A stretch of 39,500 bases of DNA from Streptomyces longispororuber (GCF_024448165.1 NZ_JAMOLN010000084.1:1-39500), one strand, 5' to 3'. Counted from the stretch's first letter, positions 1-7,706 are shown. Numbers and translations are program-made. Notes: generated by a model from the letters alone, not told the origin.

Positions 1-299
1 GCCGAGCAGCATGCCGCGACGCGAGAGACCCGCGGAGATTGGTCTCTTAACGGGCTTTTCGGGCCTCGGTATCGCAGGTCGCTTCCGCACGGTGGCGCTC
101 ACTCCGTCCGCTGTGGAGGCAGCGGTCGGTGGGGCGCTCGCCTCTGTTCAGGTGGTTCACCTGGCTAGAGGGTCACCGAGCGGCACGGGTTCCATGCGCG
201 TACATGTTCCGTTCACCCGGAAGGGGCGGGGGCTCCTCGGGGCCATCGACCAGGTCGAATGCGGCCCGGGCAGTCCTGCGCGGGGCGACATGCCCCTCC
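1..299. other. Non-coding flank with two small inverted repeats
   Basis: I see no convincing gene in these 299 bases; the open frames across them have no family signature and read through the neighbouring gene on the wrong strand. Two inverted repeats stand out. AGAGACC at 24-30 pairs with GGTCTCT at 41-47 across a 10-base loop. CAGGTG at 149-154 pairs with CACCTG at 158-163 across a 3-base loop. The stretch lies downstream of the minus-strand gene that stops at 300, so either repeat could belong to its transcript end, but neither has a clear T-tract. Confidence 0.5.
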
Positions 300-1796
300 T
301 CAGGCCCGATCCCAGGCCGCCCCCACCTTCTCGATCCGCTCCCGGTACTCCACGGCCCCCTGCCACTCCTGCGGCCAGTTCGCCGTGCCGCGGTGGGCGC
401 CCGCGAAGGCGCCTGCCAGGGCCGCCGTCGCGGCCGAGGCGCCGGAGGTGTGGGTTGCGCGGCGCAGGGTGTCGCGGGGGCGGGCGTCGGTGATCAGGAA
501 GGCGTACAGGGCGCCGGCCAGGACCTCGTCGGCGGTCCAGGCGGTGCCGACGGCGGATCCGGGGTCGCGGTCCGGGTCCTTGGCGGCGACCGCCGTGGCC
601 ACGGTGTCCAGTGCCGTCAGGCACTCGTCCCAGCCCGGTGCGACGAAGGCGGCGGGGCTCGCCGCGCCCGCCCGTACGGCCAGGTCGCCGAGCCAGTCCG
701 TGCGGTACGTCCAGCGGGACGCGGCCGCGTGGGCGCGCAGGCGGGGCAGCAGGTCGGCGGGCGGGCAGCCGTGCGCCAGGAGGTGGACGGCGTGCGCGGC
801 GAGGTCGCTCGCGGCCAGCGAGGTCGGATGGCCGTGGGTGAGCGCGGACTGCAACTGGGCGACGCCCGCCCGCTGTTCGGCGCTCAGGTACGGGGCGAGC
901 CCGACGGCGGCGGCCCTGACCACGCCGGCGCAGCCCTTGGAGGTCAGGGCGGACGCCGCCTGCCAGGGCGTCTCCCCGGCCAGCGCCGTGCAGGCGTCGA
1001 CGGTGGTGCGGCCGGGGGCCCGGTCGTTGTCGGGGGCGCGCAGCCAGCGGACCAGGTGGGTGCGCAGGGCGGCGGCGACGGCCCCGGGGGTGATCCAGGG
1101 CGGGGCGGGCAACGCGCCGCGCGTGGTCAGGCTGTGCCGGGCCTCCGCTTCCGTCAGGGGCACCCTGACGGCGACCTCGGCGAGCCCCTCGGCGACGGCG
1201 AGGGCGAGCTGCGTCTGGTCGGAGACGCGCACCGACTCCCCGTCGTACAGCGGGAGTTCCATCGTCGACCAGGTGCCGTACGTGGCCGTGATCCGGTCCA
1301 GGGGCAGGGTGGACAGCGGTCGGCCCATGGCGTCGCCGAGCGCGAGCCCGACGAGGGCGCCGCGCGCCGCGGACCACCGGCGCTCCGGGGCGGGCCGGTC
1401 CGCGAGGTCGTCCAGGAGGCGCAGGTGCGGGGCGGTGGCGAGCGGCCCGGCCACCAGATGGCCCGGTCCGGCCGCGGCGACCAGTTCGCGCAGCGCCGCG
1501 ACCGGGGCGAGGCCGCGGGCCTTGGCGTCGTCGAGGCGGGATCGCAGGCTCACCGCCTGGTTCCCGGCGTCCCTGCGGTCGATCTGGCCGGCCGCGCCGT
1601 CCTCGTCGTTCGCCCAGACGTACCCGGTGACGGTGCCCTTCGCGTCGGCCACGGCGACGTACCGGACGGGCAGCCCGGTCGTGTCCGCGTACCGGTCGGG
1701 CCCGCTCACGGAGTGGAACGCCAGGTCCTCCTCGAACCGTGGATTGATGGGCTTCCGCGGGACGAAGTGCGGGCCCGGACCGGCCGGTTGACTCAC
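300..1796 (-). CDS. ADP-ribosylglycohydrolase-family protein, probably without the canonical metal site
   Basis: The 498-residue product has an N-terminal region of about 140 residues that I do not recognise, then an all-helical ADP-ribosylglycohydrolase-like domain. Family marks are GALVGLALGDAMGRP (146-160), SDQTQLALAVAEGL (192-205) and ALAGAFAGAHRG near 459-470. In active members these segments carry SDDT and GGDTDT, whose Asp residues bind the two Mg ions. Here they read SDQT and SGASAA (451-456), so the main ligands appear lost. GTG at 1796 is preferred because GAGGGGA lies just upstream; an ATG at 1850 is possible but has no such site. The protein may bind ADP-ribose-like ligands without hydrolysing them, or serve another role; that is inference. 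The sprC-like gene lies upstream on the same strand after 102 bases. Confidence 0.8.
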   Translation of the reverse strand: MSQPAGPGPHFVPRKPINPRFEEDLAFHSVSGPDRYADTTGLPVRYVAVADAKGTVTGYVWANDEDGAAGQIDRRDAGNQAVSLRSRLDDAKARGLAPVAALRELVAAAGPGHLVAGPLATAPHLRLLDDLADRPAPERRWSAARGALVGLALGDAMGRPLSTLPLDRITATYGTWSTMELPLYDGESVRVSDQTQLALAVAEGLAEVAVRVPLTEAEARHSLTTRGALPAPPWITPGAVAAALRTHLVRWLRAPDNDRAPGRTTVDACTALAGETPWQAASALTSKGCAGVVRAAAVGLAPYLSAEQRAGVAQLQSALTHGHPTSLAASDLAAHAVHLLAHGCPPADLLPRLRAHAAASRWTYRTDWLGDLAVRAGAASPAAFVAPGWDECLTALDTVATAVAAKDPDRDPGSAVGTAWTADEVLAGALYAFLITDARPRDTLRRATHTSGASAATAALAGAFAGAHRGTANWPQEWQGAVEYRERIEKVGAAWDRA

Positions 1797-1898
1797 GTGC
1801 AGTTCCCCTCTGACGGCTCTCGCAGGAAGATCCGTCACAGCCAAACACACGCTTCCCCGTCGTCACCAGCCGCTCCGGGCCCTGCCCTCAGGCGGGGG

Positions 1899-3248
1899 TC
1901 ACACCCGCTGCCACAGCGCGGGCACGTTCGGCGGCTCCCAGCCCGGCTGCGCCTGGTGGCCCTGGAGGCAGCGGTACGTGCCGCCGCCGTACGTCACGGT
2001 GGCGCCCGGCTGGTAGACGGTGCCGGACGCCCAGGTGCCGCCGGGCTCACCGGGCTCGCCCGGGGCGCCGCCGCCCGTGGTCCTCAGCGTCAGCCCGTAG
2101 GTCTGCAGCAGCGGGTTGATCGGCTGGAAGTACGTGGTGCCGCCGCTGGTGCAGTTGCCGGAGCCGCCCGAGGTGACGCCCTGGGCCTGGCTGCCGGAGA
2201 TGAACGAGCCGCCGGAGTCGCCCGGCTCGGCGCAGACCGAGGTGCGGGTCACTCCGGAGATCGTGCCCTCGGGGTAGGTGACGCTGGTGTTCAGCTGCTG
2301 GATCGTGCCGCAGTGCCAGCCGGTGGTGGAGCCCGAGCGGCACACGGAGGAGCCGACCGTCGCCTGCGTGGACCCGGCGACCTGGGCGCTCGACCCGTTC
2401 ACGTACGGGGTCGCGGTCCAGGAGGAGTTGGCGGCCACCCACGCCATGTCGTTCCCAGGGAAGATCGAGCCCTGGAAGGTGCCCTGGGCGACCCGGTTGG
2501 ACCCGGTGGTGCTGCTGCCCGCCCGGCCGCAGTGCCCGGCCGTGGCGAAGCCCTGCTGGGTGCCGCGGGTCACCGGGAAGCCGATGGAGCAGCGGCTGGA
2601 GTTGTCGATGTAGTACGCGTCCCCGCCCCGCAGGTCGTACAGCGGCCGGGGCCGCTGCGTCGACGCGACGACCCGCACCAGGCCCTCGTCGACCGCGGCG
2701 GACTCCAGCAGCGCGGACACGGGACCGCGCCGACTCGCCTCCACCACAAGGGAGTTGGTGGCTACGTCGACGTACCAGACCGGGGTGGCGGTGGTGTCGC
2801 GGTGGCCCGCGGCCCGGTCGAGGCGGGCCTTCGCGGCGTCGAGCGCGGCCAGCGGGTGGCGTACGACGGCGGCGCGGGCGCCCGCCGCCTCGATGCCCGG
2901 CACGTCGGCGGCGTCGGTCGTCGCCACGGTCAGCACGGCGGACTCGGCGCCGCGCACCCAGGCCCCCGCGAAGTCCCGGCCGAGCGAGAGCCGCAGGGCG
3001 CCCGCGGTGGCGCCCGCCGCCGCCTCGTTGGCCAGCCGCTCCCGCGCCTGCGCACGGTCGAGGCCGAGGTCCCGCTGCAGGGCGCTCAGCAGGGCGGGCG
3101 GTGCCTGGTCGGCGCCGAGGGTCTCGGCGGCCGTGGGGGCGGGGGAGGGGGCGGGGTCGGCGCTCGCGGAACTGCCGAGCCCCGCGACGAACAGCGCGGC
3201 GGACGTCGTCAGGGCCGCACACACGGCCCTGGTGCGTCTGTGGAGCAT
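1899..3248 (-). CDS. sprC: Secreted streptogrisin C-like serine protease with chitin-binding domain
   Basis: This 449-residue S1E-family protease is very like streptogrisin C. Residues 1-30 form a Sec signal peptide (RR-rich start, hydrophobic core, cleavage after SASA). An alpha-lytic-type pro-region runs to about residue 202, and the mature enzyme begins near the segment LYDLRGGDAYY. The catalytic triad is visible as His239 (ATAGHCG), Asp267 (GNDMAWV) and Ser345 (EPGDSGGS). Paired cysteines fit the family disulfides. A Gly/Pro/Glu linker (391-404) leads to a C-terminal carbohydrate-binding module (405-449, GTWASGTVYQPGATVTYGG), which suggests anchoring to chitin. The ATG at 3248 has GAGGAG upstream. 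A possible -10 (TACGGT on the minus strand, 3284-3289) lies before it. It probably degrades extracellular protein after pro-region autoprocessing. Confidence 0.93.
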   Translation of the reverse strand: MLHRRTRAVCAALTTSAALFVAGLGSSASADPAPSPAPTAAETLGADQAPPALLSALQRDLGLDRAQARERLANEAAAGATAGALRLSLGRDFAGAWVRGAESAVLTVATTDAADVPGIEAAGARAAVVRHPLAALDAAKARLDRAAGHRDTTATPVWYVDVATNSLVVEASRRGPVSALLESAAVDEGLVRVVASTQRPRPLYDLRGGDAYYIDNSSRCSIGFPVTRGTQQGFATAGHCGRAGSSTTGSNRVAQGTFQGSIFPGNDMAWVAANSSWTATPYVNGSSAQVAGSTQATVGSSVCRSGSTTGWHCGTIQQLNTSVTYPEGTISGVTRTSVCAEPGDSGGSFISGSQAQGVTSGGSGNCTSGGTTYFQPINPLLQTYGLTLRTTGGGAPGEPGEPGGTWASGTVYQPGATVTYGGGTYRCLQGHQAQPGWEPPNVPALWQRV

Positions 3249-3316
3249 GGCGTCTCCTCGGTTGTCGGTGGGGAGGTGCCGAAACCGTAGGAGGCCGGAT
3301 CGGGCCGCATAAGAGG

Positions 3317-4264
3317 TCAGCCGACCCCGGGGGCCGGCGTTATGGAAGCTCCGGCGGCGGCCGTGCGGACGGTGTCCGCGTGCGCGGCGCGGGCCTGGGC
3401 GAGGACCAGCCCGGCGGTGTCGGGGTGCTGGGCCGCGGGGTGCAGCCCCAGCAGGTGCCGCCACAGCAGCGGGGCCCCGGCGAGCGGGCGGACGGTGATC
3501 CCCGGGGTCGGCGGGAACGTGGCCCTGCACAGCCCCACTGCGCGCCCCACCTGCACCAGGTGCACGCAGGACGCGGTGTCCGTCTCGTACATCCGGCGCG
3601 GGGTGAAGCCGGCCCGCGCGCAGGCCGCGCCGAAGCAGTCCGCGAAGCAGCCGTCGCCGGGCACGCAGGCCCACGCCTCGTCGGCCAACGCGGTGAGCTC
3701 CGGCTCGGCGGCCCCGGCCAGCGGGTGGCCGTCCGGGAGCATCGCGCAGACCGGGTCGAGGGCGATCTCCCGCCACTCCAGGTGGGCGGGTCCTGGCGGC
3801 GGGGCGGAGCCGCAGGTGCCGAGCAGGGCGAAGTCGAGGCGGCCCTGGTCCAGGTCCGCGGCCAGCTCGCCCTCGGACCAGGAGGCGCGGGTCGTCACCG
3901 CGGTGTCCGGCAGCGCTCCGGCCAGCCGGTCCACCAGGGCGCCGAGCAGCGGGCCGTGCGTGCCGCCGAGCCGGAGCCGCTCGCGGCCGGGCCGGGCCGC
4001 GGCGAACCGGATCGCCTCCTGTTGCAGCCCGGACACGGCCGGCAGCACGATCCTGGCCCGCTCCAGGACCAGCTCGCCGAGGGCCGTGGCTCGTACACCG
4101 TGCCGACCGCGCTCGAACAGTTCCCCGCCGAGGGCCCGCTCGATCCGCCTGAGCTGGGCGCTCAGCGCGGGCTGCGCGAGGCCCAGCACGGTCGCCGCCC
4201 GGGTGAGGCTGCCCGCATCGGCGATCGTCCGGACCGTCCTCAGATGCCGCAACTCCAGCTCCAT
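3317..4264 (-). CDS. LysR-family transcriptional regulator
   Basis: The 315-residue protein opens with a LysR winged helix-turn-helix (residues 1-60: MELELRHLRTVRTIADAGSL, then the recognition-helix region LGLAQPALSAQLRRIERALG). A two-lobe substrate-binding domain follows (about 85-295). The start is placed at ATG 4264 because HTH similarity begins there; an in-frame extension to 4495 adds only Pro/Ala/Arg-rich sequence. No Shine-Dalgarno is visible before it, so the exact start is uncertain. It lies 68 bases upstream of the streptogrisin-like gene on the same strand and diverges from the rpsJ leader. Control of the protease is conceivable, since LysR proteins often regulate neighbours, but nothing in the sequence proves it. 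The effector is unknown. Confidence 0.85.
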   Translation of the reverse strand: MELELRHLRTVRTIADAGSLTRAATVLGLAQPALSAQLRRIERALGGELFERGRHGVRATALGELVLERARIVLPAVSGLQQEAIRFAAARPGRERLRLGGTHGPLLGALVDRLAGALPDTAVTTRASWSEGELAADLDQGRLDFALLGTCGSAPPPGPAHLEWREIALDPVCAMLPDGHPLAGAAEPELTALADEAWACVPGDGCFADCFGAACARAGFTPRRMYETDTASCVHLVQVGRAVGLCRATFPPTPGITVRPLAGAPLLWRHLLGLHPAAQHPDTAGLVLAQARAAHADTVRTAAAGASITPAPGVG

Positions 4265-4357
4265 GAAGGGAGCTTGGGGCGTAGGAGCAGCAGGAGCAAG
4301 GGGCTGGTACAGGCCAATGCGCGGTGACGGGGGCTGCGGGGCGCGGACACCCCTGGT

Positions 4358-4385
4358 TTGACCTTCGTCACTCAGGGGGTACTCT
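4358..4385 (+). promoter_or_regulatory. Candidate sigma-70-type promoter of the S10 operon
   Basis: TTGACC (4358-4363) and TACTCT (4380-4385) are separated by 16 bases. This fits the TTGAC / TANNNT pattern of the principal sigma factor (HrdB) of streptomycetes. Transcription from here would give an rpsJ leader of roughly 375 nt. Other weaker hexamers exist nearby, so this is a candidate only. Confidence 0.45.
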
Positions 4386-4578
4386 CTTCGGCTCGATTGG
4401 CCCCGGACGTGCCCCGTATGGCAGACTGTCGGGGTTGCTCGGTTGAGTGCCGATGCTGCGCGCCTCCCGCCGGGAGGACCGGAAGCGAGTCCCACAGTAC
4501 TCGTCGCCCTATCTGTCGCTTGCGGCAGCGCTGGGGCGGACGTACGGGAATCTTTCGGGAAGCTCAGCGCGGGGCGAG

Positions 4579-4592
4579 ACCAGGCGCCTGGT
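4579..4592. repeat. Perfect 14-base palindrome in the rpsJ leader
   Basis: ACCAGGCGCCTGGT is identical to its reverse complement. As RNA it could form a five-pair stem with a GCGC tetraloop, followed by GGGTTTCTT, which looks attenuator-like. As DNA it could be an operator for a dimeric protein. Confidence 0.6.
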
Positions 4593-4647
4593 GGGTTTCT
4601 TCCCCCAGTCCATGTGGCCCAGGGCCGCGGTTCCTGTTAGCAGGGAA

Positions 4648-4659
4648 ATCCGTACGGAT
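4648..4659. repeat. Perfect 12-base palindrome in the rpsJ leader
   Basis: ATCCGTACGGAT is a perfect palindrome inside a longer, imperfect GAAAT...ATTTC symmetry (4645-4664). It is AT-richer than its surroundings. It immediately follows a small hairpin with TTCC and GGAA arms (4631-4647). Confidence 0.55.
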
Positions 4660-4710
4660 ATTTCTGTGAGCAAGACTGCGACACGCCCGACCGCGTGGGT
4701 CGGAGGAAGT

Positions 4711-4761
4711 GTGAAACAGGGCCCCCAGGAGCCAGAGCGTTTCGAGAGACAGGACTACTAA
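4711..4761 (+). CDS. Candidate 16-codon leader peptide upstream of rpsJ
   Basis: A GTG at 4711 preceded by GGAGGA (4702-4707) opens a 16-codon frame encoding MKQGPQEPERFERQDY if GTG is read as Met. It stops at TAA 4759-4761, six bases before the rpsJ ATG. The spacing from the Shine-Dalgarno-like core is short (about four bases), which weakens the case. In its favour, rpsJ itself has only a weak and distant AGGA, so coupling to this frame would help explain its initiation. Similar short frames precede rpsM and rpsH. Function as a regulatory or coupling peptide is inference. Confidence 0.35.
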   Translation: MKQGPQEPERFERQDY

Positions 4762-4767
4762 GTAGCC

Positions 4768-5076
4768 ATGGCGGGACAGAAGATCCGCATCCGGCTCAAG
4801 GCCTACGACCACGAGGTCATCGACTCTTCGGCGAAGAAGATCGTCGAGACGGTGACTCGCACTGGTGCGTCGGTCGCGGGCCCGGTGCCGCTGCCTACCG
4901 AGAAGAACGTGTACTGCGTCATCAAGTCGCCGCACAAGTACAAGGACTCGCGCGAGCACTTCGAGATGCGCACGCACAAGCGCCTGATCGACATCCTCGA
5001 CCCGACGCCCAAGACCGTTGACTCCCTGATGCGACTCGACCTCCCGGCCGGTGTCGACATCGAGATCAAGCTCTGA
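4768..5076 (+). CDS. rpsJ: 30S ribosomal protein S10 (NusE)
   Basis: The 102-residue product has the usual S10 length and sequence from MAGQKIRIRLKAYDHEVID to the C-terminal GVDIEIKL. S10 sits in the head of the small subunit. In its second role as NusE it pairs with NusB in antitermination complexes. The ATG at 4768 is the only start that fits the family. The only Shine-Dalgarno-like element is AGGA at 4751-4754, 13 bases away, and the palindrome CTACTAAGTAG fills the gap, which is unlike the strong sites of the other r-protein genes. It heads the S10 operon; rplC follows after 18 bases. Confidence 0.98.
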   Translation: MAGQKIRIRLKAYDHEVIDSSAKKIVETVTRTGASVAGPVPLPTEKNVYCVIKSPHKYKDSREHFEMRTHKRLIDILDPTPKTVDSLMRLDLPAGVDIEIKL

Positions 5077-5094
5077 AGGCCGGTGATCTGAGAG

Positions 5095-5739
5095 ATGGCT
5101 AAGCAGATCAAGGGCATCCTGGGCGAGAAGCTCGGCATGACGCAGGTGTGGGACGAGAACAACCGTGTTGTTCCGGTCACCGTCGTCAAGGCCGGCCCCA
5201 ACGTCGTGACCCAGGTCCGCACGAACGACACCGACGGCTACGAGTCCGTCCAGATCGCGTTCGGCGAGATCGACCCGCGCAAGGTGAACAAGCCCCTCAA
5301 GGGCCACTTCGCCAAGGCCGACGTCACCCCCCGTCGTCACCTCGTCGAGATCCGTACCGCTGGTGCCAGCGAGTACACCCTCGGCCAGGAGATCACCGCC
5401 GAGACCTTCGAGGCCGGCGTGAAGGTCGACGTGACCGGCAAGAGCAAGGGCAAGGGCTTCGCCGGTGTCATGAAGCGTCACAACTTCCATGGCGGCAAGG
5501 CTTCCCACGGTGCGCACCGCGTGCACCGCAAGCCCGGTTCCATCGGTGGCTGCGCCACCCCGGGCCGTGTCTTCAAGGGCATGCGCATGGCCGGTCGCAT
5601 GGGTAACGAGCGTGTGACCACCCAGAACCTGACCGTTCACGCCGTTGACGCGGAGAAGGGTCTGCTCCTCATCAAGGGCGCAGTTCCCGGTCCGAACGGT
5701 GGCCTCGTCCTGGTCCGTACCGCGGCCAAGGGGGTTTGA
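5095..5739 (+). CDS. rplC: 50S ribosomal protein L3
   Basis: L3 (214 residues) is an early-assembling 23S-binding protein whose central extension reaches toward the peptidyl transferase centre. The extension is recognisable as HNFHGGKASHGAHRVHRKPG followed by SIGGCATPGRVFKGMRMAG. In Escherichia coli the equivalent loop has SIGQNQTPG, in which the Gln is methylated by PrmB. Here that Gln is Gly, so the modification site is absent, which I believe is normal for actinobacteria. The ATG at 5095 starts at the conserved MAKQIKGILGEKLGMTQVWD. It lies between rpsJ and rplD, seven bases from the latter. Confidence 0.98.
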   Translation: MAKQIKGILGEKLGMTQVWDENNRVVPVTVVKAGPNVVTQVRTNDTDGYESVQIAFGEIDPRKVNKPLKGHFAKADVTPRRHLVEIRTAGASEYTLGQEITAETFEAGVKVDVTGKSKGKGFAGVMKRHNFHGGKASHGAHRVHRKPGSIGGCATPGRVFKGMRMAGRMGNERVTTQNLTVHAVDAEKGLLLIKGAVPGPNGGLVLVRTAAKGV

Positions 5740-5746
5740 GGAACCG

Positions 5747-6400
5747 ATGAGCACCATTGACATCCTTTCGCCGGCAGGCGACAAGACCGGGACCGTCGAC
5801 CTCCCCGCGGAGATCTTCGACGTAGAGAAGATCAGCGTTCCGCTGCTTCACCAGGTCGTCGTCGCGCAGCTGGCTGCTGCCCGTCAGGGCACGCACAAGA
5901 CCAAGCGCCGTGGCGAAGTCCGCGGTGGTGGCAAGAAGCCTTACCGCCAGAAGGGCACCGGCCGCGCCCGTCAGGGCTCGACCCGTGCGCCGCAGTTCGC
6001 CGGCGGTGGCGTCGTCCACGGCCCGCAGCCGCGTGACTACTCGCAGCGGACCCCGAAGAAGATGAAGGCCGCGGCCCTGCGCCACGCCCTCACCGACCGG
6101 GCCCGCAACGCTCGCATCCACGTCGTCACCGGCGTGGTCGAGGGCGAGGTCTCCACGAAGGCCGCCAAGACGCTGTTCGGCAAGATCTCGGAGCGCAAGA
6201 ACCTGCTCCTGGTCGTCGACCGCGCCGACGAGGCCGCGTGGCTCTCCGCCCGCAACCTGCCCCAGATCCACATTCTGGAGCCGGGCCAGCTGAACACGTA
6301 CGACGTTCTCGTCTCGGACGACGTGGTCTTCACCCAGGCCGCTTTCGAGTCCTTCGTGTCCGGCCCGAAGGCCAATGACACCGAAGGGAGCGAAGCCTGA
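5747..6400 (+). CDS. rplD: 50S ribosomal protein L4
   Basis: L4 (217 residues) has a globular domain and a long basic loop (RRGEVRGGGKKPYRQKGTGR and on to QFAGGGVVHGP) that lines the narrowest part of the peptide exit tunnel together with L22. The ATG at 5747 begins MSTIDILSPAGDKTG; an in-frame extension into the end of rplC has no support. In enteric bacteria L4 represses its own operon through the leader RNA. Whether that holds for the unusual leader upstream here is unknown. The TGA stop shares its last base with the rplW ATG (TGATG), indicating translational coupling. Confidence 0.98.
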   Translation: MSTIDILSPAGDKTGTVDLPAEIFDVEKISVPLLHQVVVAQLAAARQGTHKTKRRGEVRGGGKKPYRQKGTGRARQGSTRAPQFAGGGVVHGPQPRDYSQRTPKKMKAAALRHALTDRARNARIHVVTGVVEGEVSTKAAKTLFGKISERKNLLLVVDRADEAAWLSARNLPQIHILEPGQLNTYDVLVSDDVVFTQAAFESFVSGPKANDTEGSEA

Positions 6401-6819
6401 TGGCTATCCGTCACCAGAGCATCGCGTCCAAGGCTGCGAAGGCCGCGAAGGCCGCGCGCGTCGCCAAGGCGAAGCGCATCGCGACCGAGGGCAAGATCGC
6501 CGTTGAGCCCACCCCGCTGAGCAAGTCCTTCTCGGACCCGCGCGACGTTCTCGTCAAGCCGGTCGTCTCCGAGAAGTCGTACGCGCTCCTCGACGAGGGC
6601 AAGTACACGTTCATCGTGGCCCCCGGCGCCAACAAGACCCAGATCAAGCAGGCCGTCGAGACGGTCTTCTCGGTCAAGGTCACCGGCGTCAACACGATCA
6701 ACCGTCAGGGCAAGCGCAAGCGCACGCGCACCGGGTTCGGCAAGCGTGCCGACACCAAGCGCGCGATCGTGACCCTTGCTGAGGGCGACCGTATCGACAT
6801 CTTCGGCCAGGCCTCCTAA
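6400..6819 (+). CDS. rplW: 50S ribosomal protein L23 with N-terminal extension
   Basis: L23 borders the exit tunnel opening and is the docking site for trigger factor and signal recognition particle. The family core begins near residue 47 (DPRDVLVKPVVSEKSYALLD). It contains the conserved SEK whose Glu contacts trigger factor in other bacteria, and it ends at DRIDIFGQAS. The core is preceded by about 45 Ala/Lys/Arg-rich residues (SIASKAAKAAKAARVAKAKR), making 139 residues against roughly 95-100 in most bacteria. The start overlaps the rplD stop by one base and is the only start so coupled, so the extension is probably genuine. It may make extra rRNA contacts near the exit. Confidence 0.97.
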   Translation: MAIRHQSIASKAAKAAKAARVAKAKRIATEGKIAVEPTPLSKSFSDPRDVLVKPVVSEKSYALLDEGKYTFIVAPGANKTQIKQAVETVFSVKVTGVNTINRQGKRKRTRTGFGKRADTKRAIVTLAEGDRIDIFGQAS

Positions 6820-6857
6820 CGGAGACCCTGGTCCGAATATCGGACGAGGACTGAGAA

Positions 6858-7694
6858 ATGGGAATCCGCAAGTACAAGCCGACGACGCCGGGCCGCCGTG
6901 GCTCCTCCGTCGCCGACTTCGTCGAGGTCACGCGGTCCACGCCGGAGAAGTCGCTGGTCCGCCCCCTGCACAGCAAGGGCGGTCGTAACAACTCCGGTCG
7001 CGTGACCGTTCGCCACCAGGGTGGCGGACACAAGCGCGCCTACCGCGTGATCGACTTCCGTCGTCACGACAAGGACGGCGTGCCGGCCAAGGTCGCTCAC
7101 ATCGAGTACGACCCCAACCGCACCGCGCGCATCGCGCTCCTGCACTACGCGGACGGCGAGAAGCGCTACATCCTGGCCCCGCGTGGGCTCGCCCAGGGCG
7201 CCGTGGTCGAGAACGGCCCGGCGGCCGACATCAAGCCCGGCAACAACCTGGCGCTCCGCAACATCCCGGTCGGTACCACGATCCACGCGATCGAGCTCCG
7301 TCCCGGTGGTGGCGCCAAGTTCGCCCGCTCCGCGGGTGCCTCCGTGCAGCTGCTGGCGAAGGAGGGCACGATGGCCCACCTTCGTATGCCTTCCGGTGAG
7401 ATCCGCCTGGTCGACGCGCGCTGCCGCGCCACCGTCGGCGAGGTCGGCAACGCCGAGCAGTCGAACATCAACTGGGGCAAGGCCGGCCGCATGCGCTGGA
7501 AGGGCGTCCGCCCGACCGTGCGTGGTGTCGTGATGAACCCGGTCGACCACCCGCACGGTGGTGGTGAAGGCAAGACCTCCGGTGGTCGTCACCCGGTCTC
7601 GCCGTGGGGCAAGAAGGAGGGTCGTACTCGTGATCGCAACAAGGCGAGCAACAAGTACATCGTCCGCCGCCGCAAGTCGAACAAGAAGCGCTAG
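6858..7694 (+). CDS. rplB: 50S ribosomal protein L2
   Basis: L2 (278 residues) is a universally conserved protein needed for subunit joining and peptidyl transferase activity. Its signature NPVDHPHGGGEGKTSGGRHP lies near residues 221-240, including the His implicated in the catalytic centre region. The N-terminal MGIRKYKPTTPGRRGSSVAD and the basic C-terminus are typical. The ATG at 6858 has GAGGA (6846-6850) about seven bases upstream. It follows rplW after 38 bases and precedes rpsS by 12 bases, in the standard S10 operon position. Confidence 0.98.
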   Translation: MGIRKYKPTTPGRRGSSVADFVEVTRSTPEKSLVRPLHSKGGRNNSGRVTVRHQGGGHKRAYRVIDFRRHDKDGVPAKVAHIEYDPNRTARIALLHYADGEKRYILAPRGLAQGAVVENGPAADIKPGNNLALRNIPVGTTIHAIELRPGGGAKFARSAGASVQLLAKEGTMAHLRMPSGEIRLVDARCRATVGEVGNAEQSNINWGKAGRMRWKGVRPTVRGVVMNPVDHPHGGGEGKTSGGRHPVSPWGKKEGRTRDRNKASNKYIVRRRKSNKKR

Positions 7695-7706
7695 GAGCGG
7701 GTTTAG

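Larger units (their letters stand above)
4265..4767. promoter_or_regulatory. Divergent intergenic region and rpsJ leader
   Basis: These 503 bases separate the minus-strand LysR gene from rpsJ. They hold a candidate promoter (4358-4385) and a chain of symmetric elements on the rpsJ side: CCTCCC/GGGAGG (4463-4477), a perfect 14-base palindrome ACCAGGCGCCTGGT (4579-4592), a TTCC/GGAA hairpin (4631-4647), a perfect 12-base palindrome ATCCGTACGGAT (4648-4659), CCGACC/GGTCGG (4687-4703) and CTACTAAGTAG (4755-4765). A short ORF (4711-4761) ends just before rpsJ. S10 operons in enteric bacteria are autoregulated by L4 through the leader; no sequence match to that site is claimed here. Confidence 0.6.

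Noticed and set aside
165..240. A tRNA-like stretch near the left edge
   Set aside because: There is no T-loop consensus, no matching acceptor stem and no anticodon arm.
129..3290. A 1053-codon open frame on the plus strand across the two minus-strand genes
   Set aside because: It is antisense to two genes with clear family motifs. Its Gly/Arg/Ala-rich translation has no domain and is the usual result of high GC keeping the opposite strand open.
3249..3776. N-terminal extension of the protease frame up to 3776
   Set aside because: The signal peptide begins at ATG 3248 with GAGGAG upstream, and the extension runs over the LysR gene.
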